Of a DNA stretch of 64,000 nucleotides, positions 45,042-54,520 are shown one piece after another. This stretch comes from Xenophilus sp. E41. Lineage in GTDB: Bacteria; Pseudomonadota; Gammaproteobacteria; Burkholderiales; Burkholderiaceae_C. Position 1 is the first letter of the stretch. Every line of letters starts with the position of its first letter. Both the position numbers and the translations under genes were made by a program. Under the pieces are notes generated by a model that worked only from the letters and a program-made list of their open reading frames with translations, did not search any database and had not been told where the DNA came from. The stretch spans positions 124,001 through 188,000 of the forward strand of contig NZ_QPIB01000043.1 in NCBI RefSeq assembly GCF_003671765.1, read 5' to 3'.

Positions 45042-46801
45042 CGCTCCACGCGCTGCGCCAGCGAGACCGTGAAGATGCCCCATTCGTCGACACGCTGGGC
45101 GATCTTGCGAAAGCCCGCCTCTTCGACGAGCTGGTCCATCTCGGCCTGCGTGCGGCGGCGCATCACCCACGCCTGGCCCTGCCTGTGGCTGGTCAGCGCA
45201 CGGGCGATCATCTCCAGCTGCGGGTGCCAGGGCTGGCCGGTGTAGACCAGGTAGCCGCCGTCTTCCACCGCGTCGCCCACGCCGGCGAGCGAGCGGCGCA
45301 CCATGTCGTTGTCGGGGAAGAGCTCGTACAGGCCCGACACCACCGCCAGCGTGGGCCGCGGCATCACGGTGGCGAGGCTCAGGCGGTCGAAGGCGTCCGC
45401 CTGCACGAACTCGGCGCGGTCCTGCAGCTCGCGCTGGGCGATGAGCGCGCGGCCGTCGCGCACGTTGATGTCGCTGTAGTCGCGCAGCAGGATGGAATGC
45501 GCCTTCACCGGGCTGGCAGCCACCGCGTCGAGCACGTAGCGGCCGTGGCCGGCAGCGATGTCCATGACCCGGACCTCTCGGTGCATGTGGGCCAGGCGCT
45601 CCATCGCGTCGCGAATGAGTTCCTCGACGTGCAGCTTGCGCTGGCGGATCCCGCGCCAACCGATCGAGTCGAGGTACGTGCGGTCGATCATGCGGCCCAC
45701 CAGGGGCGCGCCCGCGGCCTCGTTGCGGTACACGTAGTCGAGCGTGCTGCCCGAGTCGAAGCCCGTCGCGTGGCCGAGCGCGATGCCGCGCGACAGCCTG
45801 CCGCCCAGCTTCAGCCCGGCGCGCGTCATCGCCCAGTAGGCACCGCGCGGCGACAGGGGCGACAGCGGCTCGGCCAGCGTGCGCGACTCGTCGGCCGTGG
45901 CGCCGGCCTTGTCGGCTTCGCGCAGGTCCACGGGCTCGGGCGGCTGGTCGAACAGGCGCAGGATGAAATCGCGCACCGCGGCCACGGCGGGGGCGCGGTC
46001 CTTTTCGCCCAGCGTGTCGTGGAAGAAGCCGGGCAGCTCGATCTTCTCCTTCACTGCGCTGCCCAGGCGCTCGAAGAATTCGTGCTGCGGCTTGTGGTGC
46101 ACCACCCAGTCGGCGCCCGAGATGAGCAGCTGCGTCGGCACGACGATCGCGTTGGCGTCCTGCACCACGCGCTCGGCCGCCGCATACAGGTCGAGCAGGA
46201 TGTTGACGGCGATCGGCCGCGTGATCAGCGGGTCGGCCTCGAAGCTGGCGATGCGCTCGGGGTCGTGCGTGAGGAACTTCGCCTTCACATAGCTGTTGAC
46301 GAAGAAGAGCCCACGCAGCTTGTGCATCAGCGCCAGGCCTGGCCGCGCGAAAGGCACGTACAGCTTGACCTTGAAGGCGGGCGAGGCGAGCGTGAGGCCG
46401 CGCACCTTGGGCGCGTAGTCGTGCGCCCAGGTCGACACCAGCACCGCGCCCACGCTCTGCGCGACGACGTGGATGTCGTGCTCGGCCACGCCGTGCTGCG
46501 TGCCGATGTGCTCGATGAAAGTCTGCACGTCGCGCACCGAGTGCGCGAAGCTGGGGCTGTGGCCGCGCTGGCCCGGCGAGCGGCCGTGGCCGCGGGCGTC
46601 CCAGGCGAAGAAGTCGAAGTCGGGCAGGTCGAGTTCGTCGACCAGGTGCGCCATGCGCGCGCCGTGCTCGTGGCCGCGGTGGAACAGCACGATGGCGCCG
46701 CGCCGGGCGCCGCCGGTGGCGGGCCAGTGGCGGTAGAACAGCGACTCGCCGTCGTGCGTGTCGAAGTGCAGTTCCTGCGCGGTGCGGGACGAGGGGGTCA
46801 T
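45038..46801 (-). CDS. Alpha/beta-hydrolase fused to class I methyltransferase (YnbC-like)
   Basis: A 587-residue fusion, almost the length of E. coli YnbC. Residues 1-290 are a lysophospholipase-like hydrolase with HRGHEHGAR, WDARGHGRSPG, nucleophile Ser116 (AQSVGAV) and a C-terminal His (GFFHDTLGE). Residues about 330-587 are a Rossmann methyltransferase with VMDIAAGHGRYVLDAV. It probably edits or modifies a phospholipid head group. It overlaps the phosphatase gene by four bases. Confidence 0.85.
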   Translation of the reverse strand: MTPSSRTAQELHFDTHDGESLFYRHWPATGGARRGAIVLFHRGHEHGARMAHLVDELDLPDFDFFAWDARGHGRSPGQRGHSPSFAHSVRDVQTFIEHIGTQHGVAEHDIHVVAQSVGAVLVSTWAHDYAPKVRGLTLASPAFKVKLYVPFARPGLALMHKLRGLFFVNSYVKAKFLTHDPERIASFEADPLITRPIAVNILLDLYAAAERVVQDANAIVVPTQLLISGADWVVHHKPQHEFFERLGSAVKEKIELPGFFHDTLGEKDRAPAVAAVRDFILRLFDQPPEPVDLREADKAGATADESRTLAEPLSPLSPRGAYWAMTRAGLKLGGRLSRGIALGHATGFDSGSTLDYVYRNEAAGAPLVGRMIDRTYLDSIGWRGIRQRKLHVEELIRDAMERLAHMHREVRVMDIAAGHGRYVLDAVAASPVKAHSILLRDYSDINVRDGRALIAQRELQDRAEFVQADAFDRLSLATVMPRPTLAVVSGLYELFPDNDMVRRSLAGVGDAVEDGGYLVYTGQPWHPQLEMIARALTSHRQGQAWVMRRRTQAEMDQLVEEAGFRKIAQRVDEWGIFTVSLAQRVER

Positions 46802-46829
46802 AAAGCTCCAGAAGACGGGGTCTTATTTT

Positions 46830-46873
46830 GCTATGAAAAAGATAGCTGCTGGCGACCGATCCACGGGCGCTGC
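46830..46873 (-). repeat. Repeat family 1, copy e (reverse orientation)
   Basis: GCTAT (46830-46834) and ATAGC (46842-46846) arms, then GGCG and a GGGCGCTGC end. It lies inside the ynb-like operon between the first two genes. Confidence 0.7.
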
Positions 46874-46898
46874 GGGCAAATTTGGCTCGAAAGGCGGT

Positions 46899-47504
46899 TC
46901 AGTGCCCCGCTTCGGCCAGCGCGCGGCGGATGCGGTTGGCGATGGTCCAGGCGACGAGCGCGGCCAGCAGCGGCATGAGCCACGCCGCCCAAGGGGCCAA
47001 GGGCCAGCCCAGTGCGACATACAGGCCCAGTGCTCCGAAGACGAAGGCGCGGTCGCTCTTGCCCATCGGCCCGTCGTAGCGGCGCGAGGCGCCGACCGTG
47101 GGCCCCAATGCGCCTGCGAATTCCGACATGGCGGCCAGCACGATCACCGCGCCGACCCAGAAGCCGGCAAAGGGTGCGACAAGCGCGAAGGGCGCGTACA
47201 GCGCCGCGTCGGAAAGCACATCGGTCAGTTCGTTGAGGAAGGCGCCCAGCGCGCTCTTCTGGCCATGCTCGCGCGCCAGCATGCCGTCGATGGCGTTGAA
47301 GGCCATGCGCAGGAACATCCACAGAGGAATCAGCGCGAAGGCCCAGCGGTCGGGCCGGCCGAAGAAGAGCCAAATGCCCAGTGCCACCGACACCGAGCAG
47401 GCCGCCACCGTGACCTGGTTGGCGGTGACGCCGGCCCGGGCGAGGCGCCCCACCAGCGGCCGCAGCAGGGCCTGGAACCGCGGCTTCAGTTCGTAGATGG
47501 ACAC
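46899..47504 (-). CDS. CDP-alcohol phosphatidyltransferase (YnbA-like)
   Basis: A 201-residue polytopic transferase, the same length as E. coli YnbA. The family signature is present as DGMLAR, eight residues, then GAFLNELTD. In the canonical form four Asp bind two metals; here the first (NAIDG) and third (LNEL) are Asn. [17 protein letters not shown] and the rest match YnbA as I recall it, so the Asn may be a subfamily trait. It opens the operon and is divergent from ruvB. The alcohol acceptor is unknown. Confidence 0.85.
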   Translation of the reverse strand: MSIYELKPRFQALLRPLVGRLARAGVTANQVTVAACSVSVALGIWLFFGRPDRWAFALIPLWMFLRMAFNAIDGMLAREHGQKSALGAFLNELTDVLSDAALYAPFALVAPFAGFWVGAVIVLAAMSEFAGALGPTVGASRRYDGPMGKSDRAFVFGALGLYVALGWPLAPWAAWLMPLLAALVAWTIANRIRRALAEAGH

Positions 47505-47704
47505 AGGGACTCGCTCCTCGGCTTGGTCGTTCTTCGATGGCGGCGGATTCTGCCAGTGCGATGTGGCGCCCCCGGGGCGTGTGCCTGTACCGGTATCGAG
47601 CTTGCGGCTTTCAGGTATCGCAGGGCGAGACTCCGGTGCGGAGGGCGAGGCGCGCGCGGCGGCGCATCTGTCCTAGACTCCCCGATCCCGACCCGCCCTG
47701 CCGC

Positions 47705-48769
<1,065 letters not shown>

Positions 48770-48794
48770 AGGCGCGGCGGCCGACAATGGCCGC

Positions 48795-49757
48795 ATGCAC
48801 ACCCACGACCTCAGCCCCTGGCAGCACAGCCACCAGTTCGACACCGGCAACAGCGCGGCGGAGCGCAGCACGCGCCTGGTGATGTGGATCACCGCCGTGG
48901 CGATGGTGGTGGAGATCGGCGCCGGCTGGTGGTTCAACTCGATGGCCCTGCTGGCCGACGGCTGGCACATGAGCTCGCATGCGGTGGCGATCGGCCTGAG
49001 CGCCTTCGCATATGCGGCGGCGCGGCGCTATGCGCACGACCCGCGCTTCGCCTTCGGCACCTGGAAGATCGAGGTACTGGGTGGATTCGCCAGCGCGCTC
49101 TTCCTGCTGGGCGTCGCGGCGCTGATGGTGTTCGGCTCGCTGGAGCGGCTGTGGTCGCCTTCGCCCATCCACTACCGCGAAGCGGTCGTGATCGCGGTGC
49201 TGGGGCTGGTGGTCAACCTGGTCTGCGCGCGCCTGTTGCATGCGGGGCACGGGCATGGCCACGAACACGACCACCACCACGGGCATGGCCATGCGCACGA
49301 CGAGCCGCACGACGCCCACCACCATGACCTCAACCTGCGCTCGGCCTACCTGCACGTCGTGGCCGATGCGGCCACCTCGGTGCTGGCCATCGGCGCACTG
49401 CTGGGCGGCTGGTTCTTCGGCTGGGCCTGGCTCGACCCGGTGATGGGCCTGGTTGGCGCCGTCCTTGTGGCGCTGTGGGCCAAGGGGCTGCTCAAGCAGA
49501 CCGGCAAGGTGCTGCTCGACCGCGAGATGGACCACCCGGTGACCGAGGAGATCCGCGAGGGCATCGAGACCGCGCTCGCCGATTCCGAGACCCGCGTGGC
49601 CGACCTGCACGTGTGGCGCGTGGGCCGGGCGGCGTACGCCTGCGCCGTCACGGTGGTCACGCATTCGCCGACCCTCACGGCCGACCAGGTGCGCGCCACC
49701 TTCGCGATGCACGAGGAGATCCGCCACAGCACGGTGGAAGTCCAGCACTGCGATTAG
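48795..49757 (+). CDS. Cation-diffusion-facilitator exporter (DmeF-like)
   Basis: A 320-residue CDF transporter, exporting divalent metal such as cobalt or nickel. Six membrane helices are seen, with metal-site motifs ALLADGWHMSSHAVA and HVVADAATSVLA. A His-rich cytoplasmic loop (around 49240-49330) and a C-terminal regulatory domain (VADLHVWRVG) follow. The N-terminal HTHDLSPWQHSHQF resembles the DmeF type; exact metal is not certain. Confidence 0.87.
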   Translation: MHTHDLSPWQHSHQFDTGNSAAERSTRLVMWITAVAMVVEIGAGWWFNSMALLADGWHMSSHAVAIGLSAFAYAAARRYAHDPRFAFGTWKIEVLGGFASALFLLGVAALMVFGSLERLWSPSPIHYREAVVIAVLGLVVNLVCARLLHAGHGHGHEHDHHHGHGHAHDEPHDAHHHDLNLRSAYLHVVADAATSVLAIGALLGGWFFGWAWLDPVMGLVGAVLVALWAKGLLKQTGKVLLDREMDHPVTEEIREGIETALADSETRVADLHVWRVGRAAYACAVTVVTHSPTLTADQVRATFAMHEEIRHSTVEVQHCD

Positions 49758-49851
49758 GCGCGCCCAGGCCGGCGTGGCGCCCGCGCCGCGTCATCCGCCT
49801 GTCACCGCATGGACACGCGCCGGTCACGCGCCGGCGGGATGCTGCGAGGCC

Positions 49852-50730
49852 ATGCAACGCGACGACGCTTTCCTGCGCGCATGGCGCGACACCGCGGCCC
49901 GGGCCCTGGCGCCGGAAGACGACGAGCCCGGCCGCCCGCCGCAGCGCTACCGCACGCTCTGGATCTCCGACCTGCACCTGGGCACGCCTGGCTGCCAGGC
50001 GCGGGCACTGCTCGACTTCCTCAAGCACACCGAGTGCGACACACTGTTCCTCGTGGGCGACATCATCGACGGCTGGCAGCTCAGGCGGCACTGGTACTGG
50101 CCGCAGGCGCACAACGACGTGATCCAGAAGCTGCTGCGCAAGGCGCGCAAGGGCACGCGGGTGATCTTCATCCCCGGCAACCACGACGAGTTCGCGCGCA
50201 AGTACCTGCACCACAACTTCGGCGGCATCGACGTGGCCGAGGAGTGGATTCACGAGACGGCCGACGGCCGCAAGCTGTGGGTGATGCATGGCGACCTGTT
50301 CGACGGCGTGATCCAGTGCGCCAAGTGGCTGGCCTACGTGGGCGATTCGCTCTACGAGTTCACGCTCAAGCTCAACCGGCACCTCAACAGCCTGCGCGCA
50401 CGCATGGGCCTGCCGTACTGGTCGCTGTCGAAGTACCTCAAGGGCAAAGTGAAGCGCGCCGTGAGCTACGTCGGCGACTTCGAGCATGCCGTGGCGCGCG
50501 AGGCCCACAAGCGCGGGGTGCAGGGCGTGGTCTGCGGCCACATCCACCACGCCGAGATGCGCGAGATCGACGGCATCCTCTACTGCAACGACGGCGACTG
50601 GGTCGAGAGCCTCACGGCGCTGGCCGAGCACCCCGACGGCACGCTGCAGATCCTCGACTGGTCGGCGCAGATGCGCGCGACGGCGCCGGGCGGCGTGCCC
50701 GCAGCGCCGGTCGCGGTGGCCGGATCCTGA
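49852..50730 (+). CDS. LpxH-like UDP-2,3-diacylglucosamine diphosphatase family phosphoesterase
   Basis: A 292-residue calcineurin-like phosphoesterase. Metal motifs appear in order: WISDLHLG, FLVGDIIDGW, IPGNHDE, VMHGDLFD, CGHIHHAE. This pattern and length fit the LpxH-like family. It could be the lipid A pathway diphosphatase or a paralogue; the genome's lpxH is not visible here for comparison. Start is ATG 49852; an in-frame ATG at 49774 would add an unlikely tail. Confidence 0.82.
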   Translation: MQRDDAFLRAWRDTAARALAPEDDEPGRPPQRYRTLWISDLHLGTPGCQARALLDFLKHTECDTLFLVGDIIDGWQLRRHWYWPQAHNDVIQKLLRKARKGTRVIFIPGNHDEFARKYLHHNFGGIDVAEEWIHETADGRKLWVMHGDLFDGVIQCAKWLAYVGDSLYEFTLKLNRHLNSLRARMGLPYWSLSKYLKGKVKRAVSYVGDFEHAVAREAHKRGVQGVVCGHIHHAEMREIDGILYCNDGDWVESLTALAEHPDGTLQILDWSAQMRATAPGGVPAAPVAVAGS

Positions 50731-50821
50731 TCGTCACGTTCGTGACGAATTCGGCCGCAGCGCCCGTCTGGCGGGCGGTGCAGGCCGATTGCGCTTGGCG
50801 CTTTCTTGCTCGATGAGCACG

Positions 50822-50857
50822 AAAAAACGCCGGTGCCGCACGAGTCGGGCACCGGCG
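50822..50857 (-). terminator. Terminator of the TonB-dependent receptor gene
   Basis: A perfect ten-pair stem (50828-50837 with 50848-50857) preceded on the plus strand by six A (50822-50827), giving a U tract for minus-strand transcripts about 40 bases after the receptor stop. Confidence 0.88.
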
Positions 50858-50897
50858 CTGCGGTGTGTCGAGCGAGGCGGGCGGCGCCCGCCACCGT

Positions 50898-53315
50898 TCA
50901 GAACGCGAAGTTGGCCGTCAGGCGGAAGGTGCGCGGCGCGCCGGGCGTGTAGCGATAGCCGCTCTTGTTGATCGCGGCCACGTACTCCTTGTCGGCGAGG
51001 TTGTAGACGTTGAACTGCAGGTCGACGTTCTTGTTGATGCGGTAGGCCGCCATCGCGTCGAAGACCCAGTACGAATCGACGTATGCCGGCGTGCCCACCG
51101 CGCCGTCGGTGCCGCGGTTGAGCTTGCCGTTGTAGCGGGCGCCGAAGCCCACGGTCAGCCCGACCGGCAACTGGTAGGTCGTCCAGGCGGTGAAGGCGTT
51201 CTTGGGCGTGTAGGCCAGCGCCGAGCTGCCATCTGCCAGCACCGATGGGCCGCTCAGCACCTTGGTGTCCTGGTGCGTAAAGCCGGCGCTCACGCCCCAG
51301 CGTTCGGTGATGGCACCGGCCGCGCCGAGCTCGATGCCCTGCACGCGCTTCTTGCCGGTCTGGTAGTAGTTGCCGCTCACGGCGTCCTGCACCACCTCGT
51401 TGCTCACGTCGGTGCGGAACAGGGCGGCCGTCAGCGCCAGCTTCTTGTTCAGCACGTCCCACTTCGTGCCCAGTTCCCAGGTCTTGGTCTTCTGCGGGTT
51501 GAAGTCGGTGCGGTTGGCGTTGTTCGTCGTCCCCGTGGCGGCTGCGAGCGTGAAATTGCTGCCGCCCGGCGGCTGTGCCGCGGTGCCGTAGGCCAGGTAG
51601 ACGCTGCTGTAGTCGGTGGGCTTGTAGACCACGCCGAGCTTGCCGGTCCACAGGCCGCCCGACTTGCTGAACGAGGTCGGCGTCAGCAGGCCGGCGGTGG
51701 CGCCCGTCGTGCCCAGGGTCGTCGCGTCGTAGTCGGTCGAGTAGTGGTCGTAGCGCAGGCCGCCGGTCAAGGACCATTGCTCGTTGAACTTCAGCGTGTC
51801 GAACACATAGGCGCCGACGGTGGTCGTCGTGCCGTCGGTGCTGGTGCCGTTGGGCAGTCGCAGGTAGCCCGTGACGTTGGGGTTGGGTGCATACAGGTTG
51901 GCAGCGGGCCAGAAGCCGGCCGTGCGAATTCCCGGCACGCCGTAGACGGTGGCGCCCTGGCCGTAGTAGCCGATGGACTCCTGCTCCTCGCGGATCAGTT
52001 CCACGCCAGCGTTGAGCGTGTGGCCCACGCTGCCGGTGTTGAACTTGGCGCTGAGGTTCGTCTGGTTGGTGAGGATCGTGTTCTCCTGCGTCTTGTTGGT
52101 CGGCAGGTTGCGCGTGATCGTCCAGGCCAGCGGGTTGGCCACCGTCGTCGTGCCGGGCACGATGGTGTTGATGAAGCCCGACGTGGCGGCCGGCAGCGCG
52201 CCGCGGTAGGTGCTGCTGGTGCCGACGCGGTTCGAGCTCAGGCCCGCGCCCATGAAGGCGGTGAGCATGTAGTCCTGCTCGGTCTTGCCGTAGCGGAAGG
52301 TGTTGCGCAGCGTGACGTCGGGCGTGATGTCGTGCTCGACGCGGGCCGTGAACATGTTCTGCGTCACGTTCTCGAAGTCCGAGCTCGTCCCGTAGAAGTT
52401 GCTCGAGTTCACGCGCGGCGCGAAGTCCAGGTAGCCGCGGCGCAGGATGCCGGCATTGATGGTCTTCGGGTCCGGGTTCGAATAGCCGGGCAGGCCGACG
52501 GTGGGCACGCCACCGTCGGGAATGTTGTTCTGCTTGACGTGGACGAAGTCGAAGTAGAAGCGCGTCGGGCTGTTCAGGCCGAAGGCGAAGGAAGGCGCGA
52601 TGCCCCAGCGCTTGTTCTTGACCACGTCGCGGCCGGACACGTCGGCGTCTTCGGCCACCGCGTTCAGGCGGAAGGCCGCGCCGATGCCGTTGGGCCCGCT
52701 CAGCGCCTTGTTCCAGTCGATCGACGCGCGCTTGAAGCTGTCGCTGCCGGCACCGACCGAGCCGAAGAAGCTGTCCGACAGCGTCGGCTTCTTGGTGATG
52801 AGGTTGATGTAGCCCGTGGGCGAGGTGCGGCCGGTGTCGGTGCCCGCGGGGCCCTTCACGACCTCGACCTGCTCGATGTTGAAGGTGTCGCGGGCGATCG
52901 AGCCGGTGTCACGGATGCCGTCGACGAAGATGCTGCTCGACGAGTCGAAGCCGCGCATGTAGACCGCGTCGCCGGTGCTGGTGTTGCCGTTCTCGCCCAG
53001 GTAGAAGGCCCCGGCGCCGGGGGTGTTGCGCAGCGCCTCGGTCAGCGTCGTGGCACCCTGCTCGCGCAACACCTGCTCACGGATGACCTGCACGGTCTGC
53101 GGCGTGTCGACCAGCGGGGCGGTGAACTTCGGGTTGGCCGATGTCTCGGCCTTGTAGTCCGCAGCGGGTGCCGAATCCTGCACCTGCACCGAAGGCAGCG
53201 TGCCGGCGGCCGTCTGCGCCAGGCTCGGCAGCGACAGGGCCATCAGCGTGGCGGCCGCGGTCAGCGGCGGAACGGCGCGCGCGACGGCGTGCTTGCGGGT
53301 CTTGATGTAAGCCAT
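50898..53315 (-). CDS. TonB-dependent siderophore receptor (Fiu/catecholate type)
   Basis: An 805-residue outer-membrane receptor. A signal peptide (hydrophobic run ending SLAQ) is followed by the plug domain (VDTPQTVQVIREQVLREQGATTLTEALRNTPG split by loops; VEVVKGPAGTDTGRTSPTGYINLITKKP) and a beta-barrel ending in Phe (FRLTANFAF). The N-terminus MAYIKTRKH is Fiu-like. A Fur-box-like site lies about 140 bases upstream, so iron repression is likely. Ligand, perhaps a catecholate, is inferred. Confidence 0.9.
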   Translation of the reverse strand: MAYIKTRKHAVARAVPPLTAAATLMALSLPSLAQTAAGTLPSVQVQDSAPAADYKAETSANPKFTAPLVDTPQTVQVIREQVLREQGATTLTEALRNTPGAGAFYLGENGNTSTGDAVYMRGFDSSSSIFVDGIRDTGSIARDTFNIEQVEVVKGPAGTDTGRTSPTGYINLITKKPTLSDSFFGSVGAGSDSFKRASIDWNKALSGPNGIGAAFRLNAVAEDADVSGRDVVKNKRWGIAPSFAFGLNSPTRFYFDFVHVKQNNIPDGGVPTVGLPGYSNPDPKTINAGILRRGYLDFAPRVNSSNFYGTSSDFENVTQNMFTARVEHDITPDVTLRNTFRYGKTEQDYMLTAFMGAGLSSNRVGTSSTYRGALPAATSGFINTIVPGTTTVANPLAWTITRNLPTNKTQENTILTNQTNLSAKFNTGSVGHTLNAGVELIREEQESIGYYGQGATVYGVPGIRTAGFWPAANLYAPNPNVTGYLRLPNGTSTDGTTTTVGAYVFDTLKFNEQWSLTGGLRYDHYSTDYDATTLGTTGATAGLLTPTSFSKSGGLWTGKLGVVYKPTDYSSVYLAYGTAAQPPGGSNFTLAAATGTTNNANRTDFNPQKTKTWELGTKWDVLNKKLALTAALFRTDVSNEVVQDAVSGNYYQTGKKRVQGIELGAAGAITERWGVSAGFTHQDTKVLSGPSVLADGSSALAYTPKNAFTAWTTYQLPVGLTVGFGARYNGKLNRGTDGAVGTPAYVDSYWVFDAMAAYRINKNVDLQFNVYNLADKEYVAAINKSGYRYTPGAPRTFRLTANFAF

Positions 53316-53456
53316 GGGAATCCCTCCTCCTTGAGGGCATCGGTCGAGGACCTGACATGGCTTGCTCGGAATCCCGGCGGATCACGTGGCGTGACGGGGG
53401 AGGGGCTGGCTGGTCAGCAGATAGACGAAATGCGGCGTCACGGCAACGTGAACGCG

Positions 53457-53475
53457 ACAAATGATAATCACTCTT
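53457..53475 (-). promoter_or_regulatory. Fur box upstream of the siderophore receptor
   Basis: The core ATGATAATCA matches the centre of the 19-bp Fur consensus, with 13 of 19 positions overall. It lies about 142 bases before the receptor ATG. Confidence 0.75.
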
Positions 53476-53582
53476 ACTAACTTTGTGCGCGTTGTCCTGC
53501 CGGGCGACGACGCGCGCTGTGGCGGGGCCGCCACGATGCGTCGGTCAGGGCGGCCTGGCGAAGGGTCGCGCGGCCAGCAAAA

Positions 53583-53613
53583 AAGCCTTGCAGGCGCAGG
53601 ACCTGCAAGGCTT
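53583..53613 (-). terminator. Terminator of tRNA-Met
   Basis: A perfect 12-pair stem (53583-53594 with 53602-53613), with an A run before it on the plus strand, six bases after the tRNA CCA end. Confidence 0.9.
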
Positions 53614-53618
53614 GGATC

Positions 53619-53695
53619 TGGTGGCGCTTCACGGACTCGAACCGCGGACCTGTGGATTATGATTCCATCGCTCTAACCGACTGAGCTAAAGCGCC
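53619..53695 (-). tRNA. tRNA-Met (anticodon CAT), with encoded CCA
   Basis: Read on the minus strand, a 77-base cloverleaf: acceptor GGCGCTT/AAGCGCC, D arm GCTC/GAGC, anticodon loop ATCATAA with CAT, T loop TTCGAGT, and encoded ACCA end. The acceptor begins with a paired G-C, so this looks like the elongator; Ile2 is the other CAT option. One A-C mismatch sits at the top of the anticodon stem. Confidence 0.92.
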
Positions 53696-53848
53696 GAGCC
53701 CGCCATTATAGCCAGACTCCGGGGCCCCGCCAGCGCTTCGCGTACGTTTGCATCGCAAGGCTTCGATCGGCCACCACGCCGCCCTCCGCTTTCGCACATC
53801 GACCCCGTCCCGCCATCCCGCGCGTACAACGGGGGTGACAATCCTCCG

Positions 53849-54520
53849 ATGCTCGCCCCTTCGTCCGTCGACGCGCAGCGCCATGCCATGGCCGACGATC
53901 AGCTGATGCTTGCCTACGCCGGCGGCGATGCGGCCGCGTTCGACATCCTCTATGCGCGCCACGAAGGTGCCCTGTTCCGCTTCGTGCGCCGCCTGCTCGG
54001 CGCGCGCCTGGCGTCACAGGCGGACGAGGTGTTCCAGGACACCTGGCTGCGCATCGTGACGGCGCGCGACTCCTTTTCGCCGCAGGGCGCCACGTGGCGC
54101 ACCTGGGCCTTCACCATCGCGCACAACCTGGCGATGGACCGGCTGCGAGTGAGCGGGCGCGAGCTCGCACTCGACGCCGGCGGCCACGGCGACGATGACG
54201 ACGGCATGCCGCAGCTGCCCTCGCTCGAACGCGGCGTGCGCGCCGCCGATGGAGCGGCCGACGCTGCCCATCCCTCCGCCGAGGAACTCGCCTTCTGGCG
54301 TGCCGCCGGGCGCCGCCTGCTGGCCTGCCTCGACGAACTGCCGGCCGAGCAGCGCGCGGCCTTCCTGCTGCACCACGAAGACGGCCTCACCGTCGACGCG
54401 ATGGCGACGCAGCTCGCGCTCGGCTTCGAGACCGTGAAGAGCCGGCTGCGCTACGGGCTGCAGAAGCTGCGCGCCTGCATGGCGCGCTACCTCGTCGCCC
54501 TGGAAGGGCAGGGCGCATGA
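53849..54520 (+). CDS. ECF-type RNA polymerase sigma factor
   Basis: A 223-residue sigma-70 family factor. Region 2 appears as FDILYARHEGALFRFVRRLLG, with ADEVFQDTWLRIV and WRTWAFTIAHNLAMDRLR; region 4 as LDELPAEQRAAFLLHHEDGLTVDAMATQL and VKSRLRYGLQKLR. The Asp-rich linker between is longer than usual. ATG 53849 or 53888 may start it; the later one gives a conserved-looking N-terminus. Its stop overlaps the following membrane gene (ATGA), marking a sigma/anti-sigma pair. Confidence 0.85.
   Translation: MLAPSSVDAQRHAMADDQLMLAYAGGDAAAFDILYARHEGALFRFVRRLLGARLASQADEVFQDTWLRIVTARDSFSPQGATWRTWAFTIAHNLAMDRLRVSGRELALDAGGHGDDDDGMPQLPSLERGVRAADGAADAAHPSAEELAFWRAAGRRLLACLDELPAEQRAAFLLHHEDGLTVDAMATQLALGFETVKSRLRYGLQKLRACMARYLVALEGQGA

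Larger units (their letters stand above)
53316..53622. other. Intergenic region upstream of the TonB-dependent receptor
   Basis: About 300 bases between the receptor start and the tRNA. It holds a Fur-box-like site (53457-53475) and the tRNA terminator (53583-53613). No gene is supported in the rest. Confidence 0.6.
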
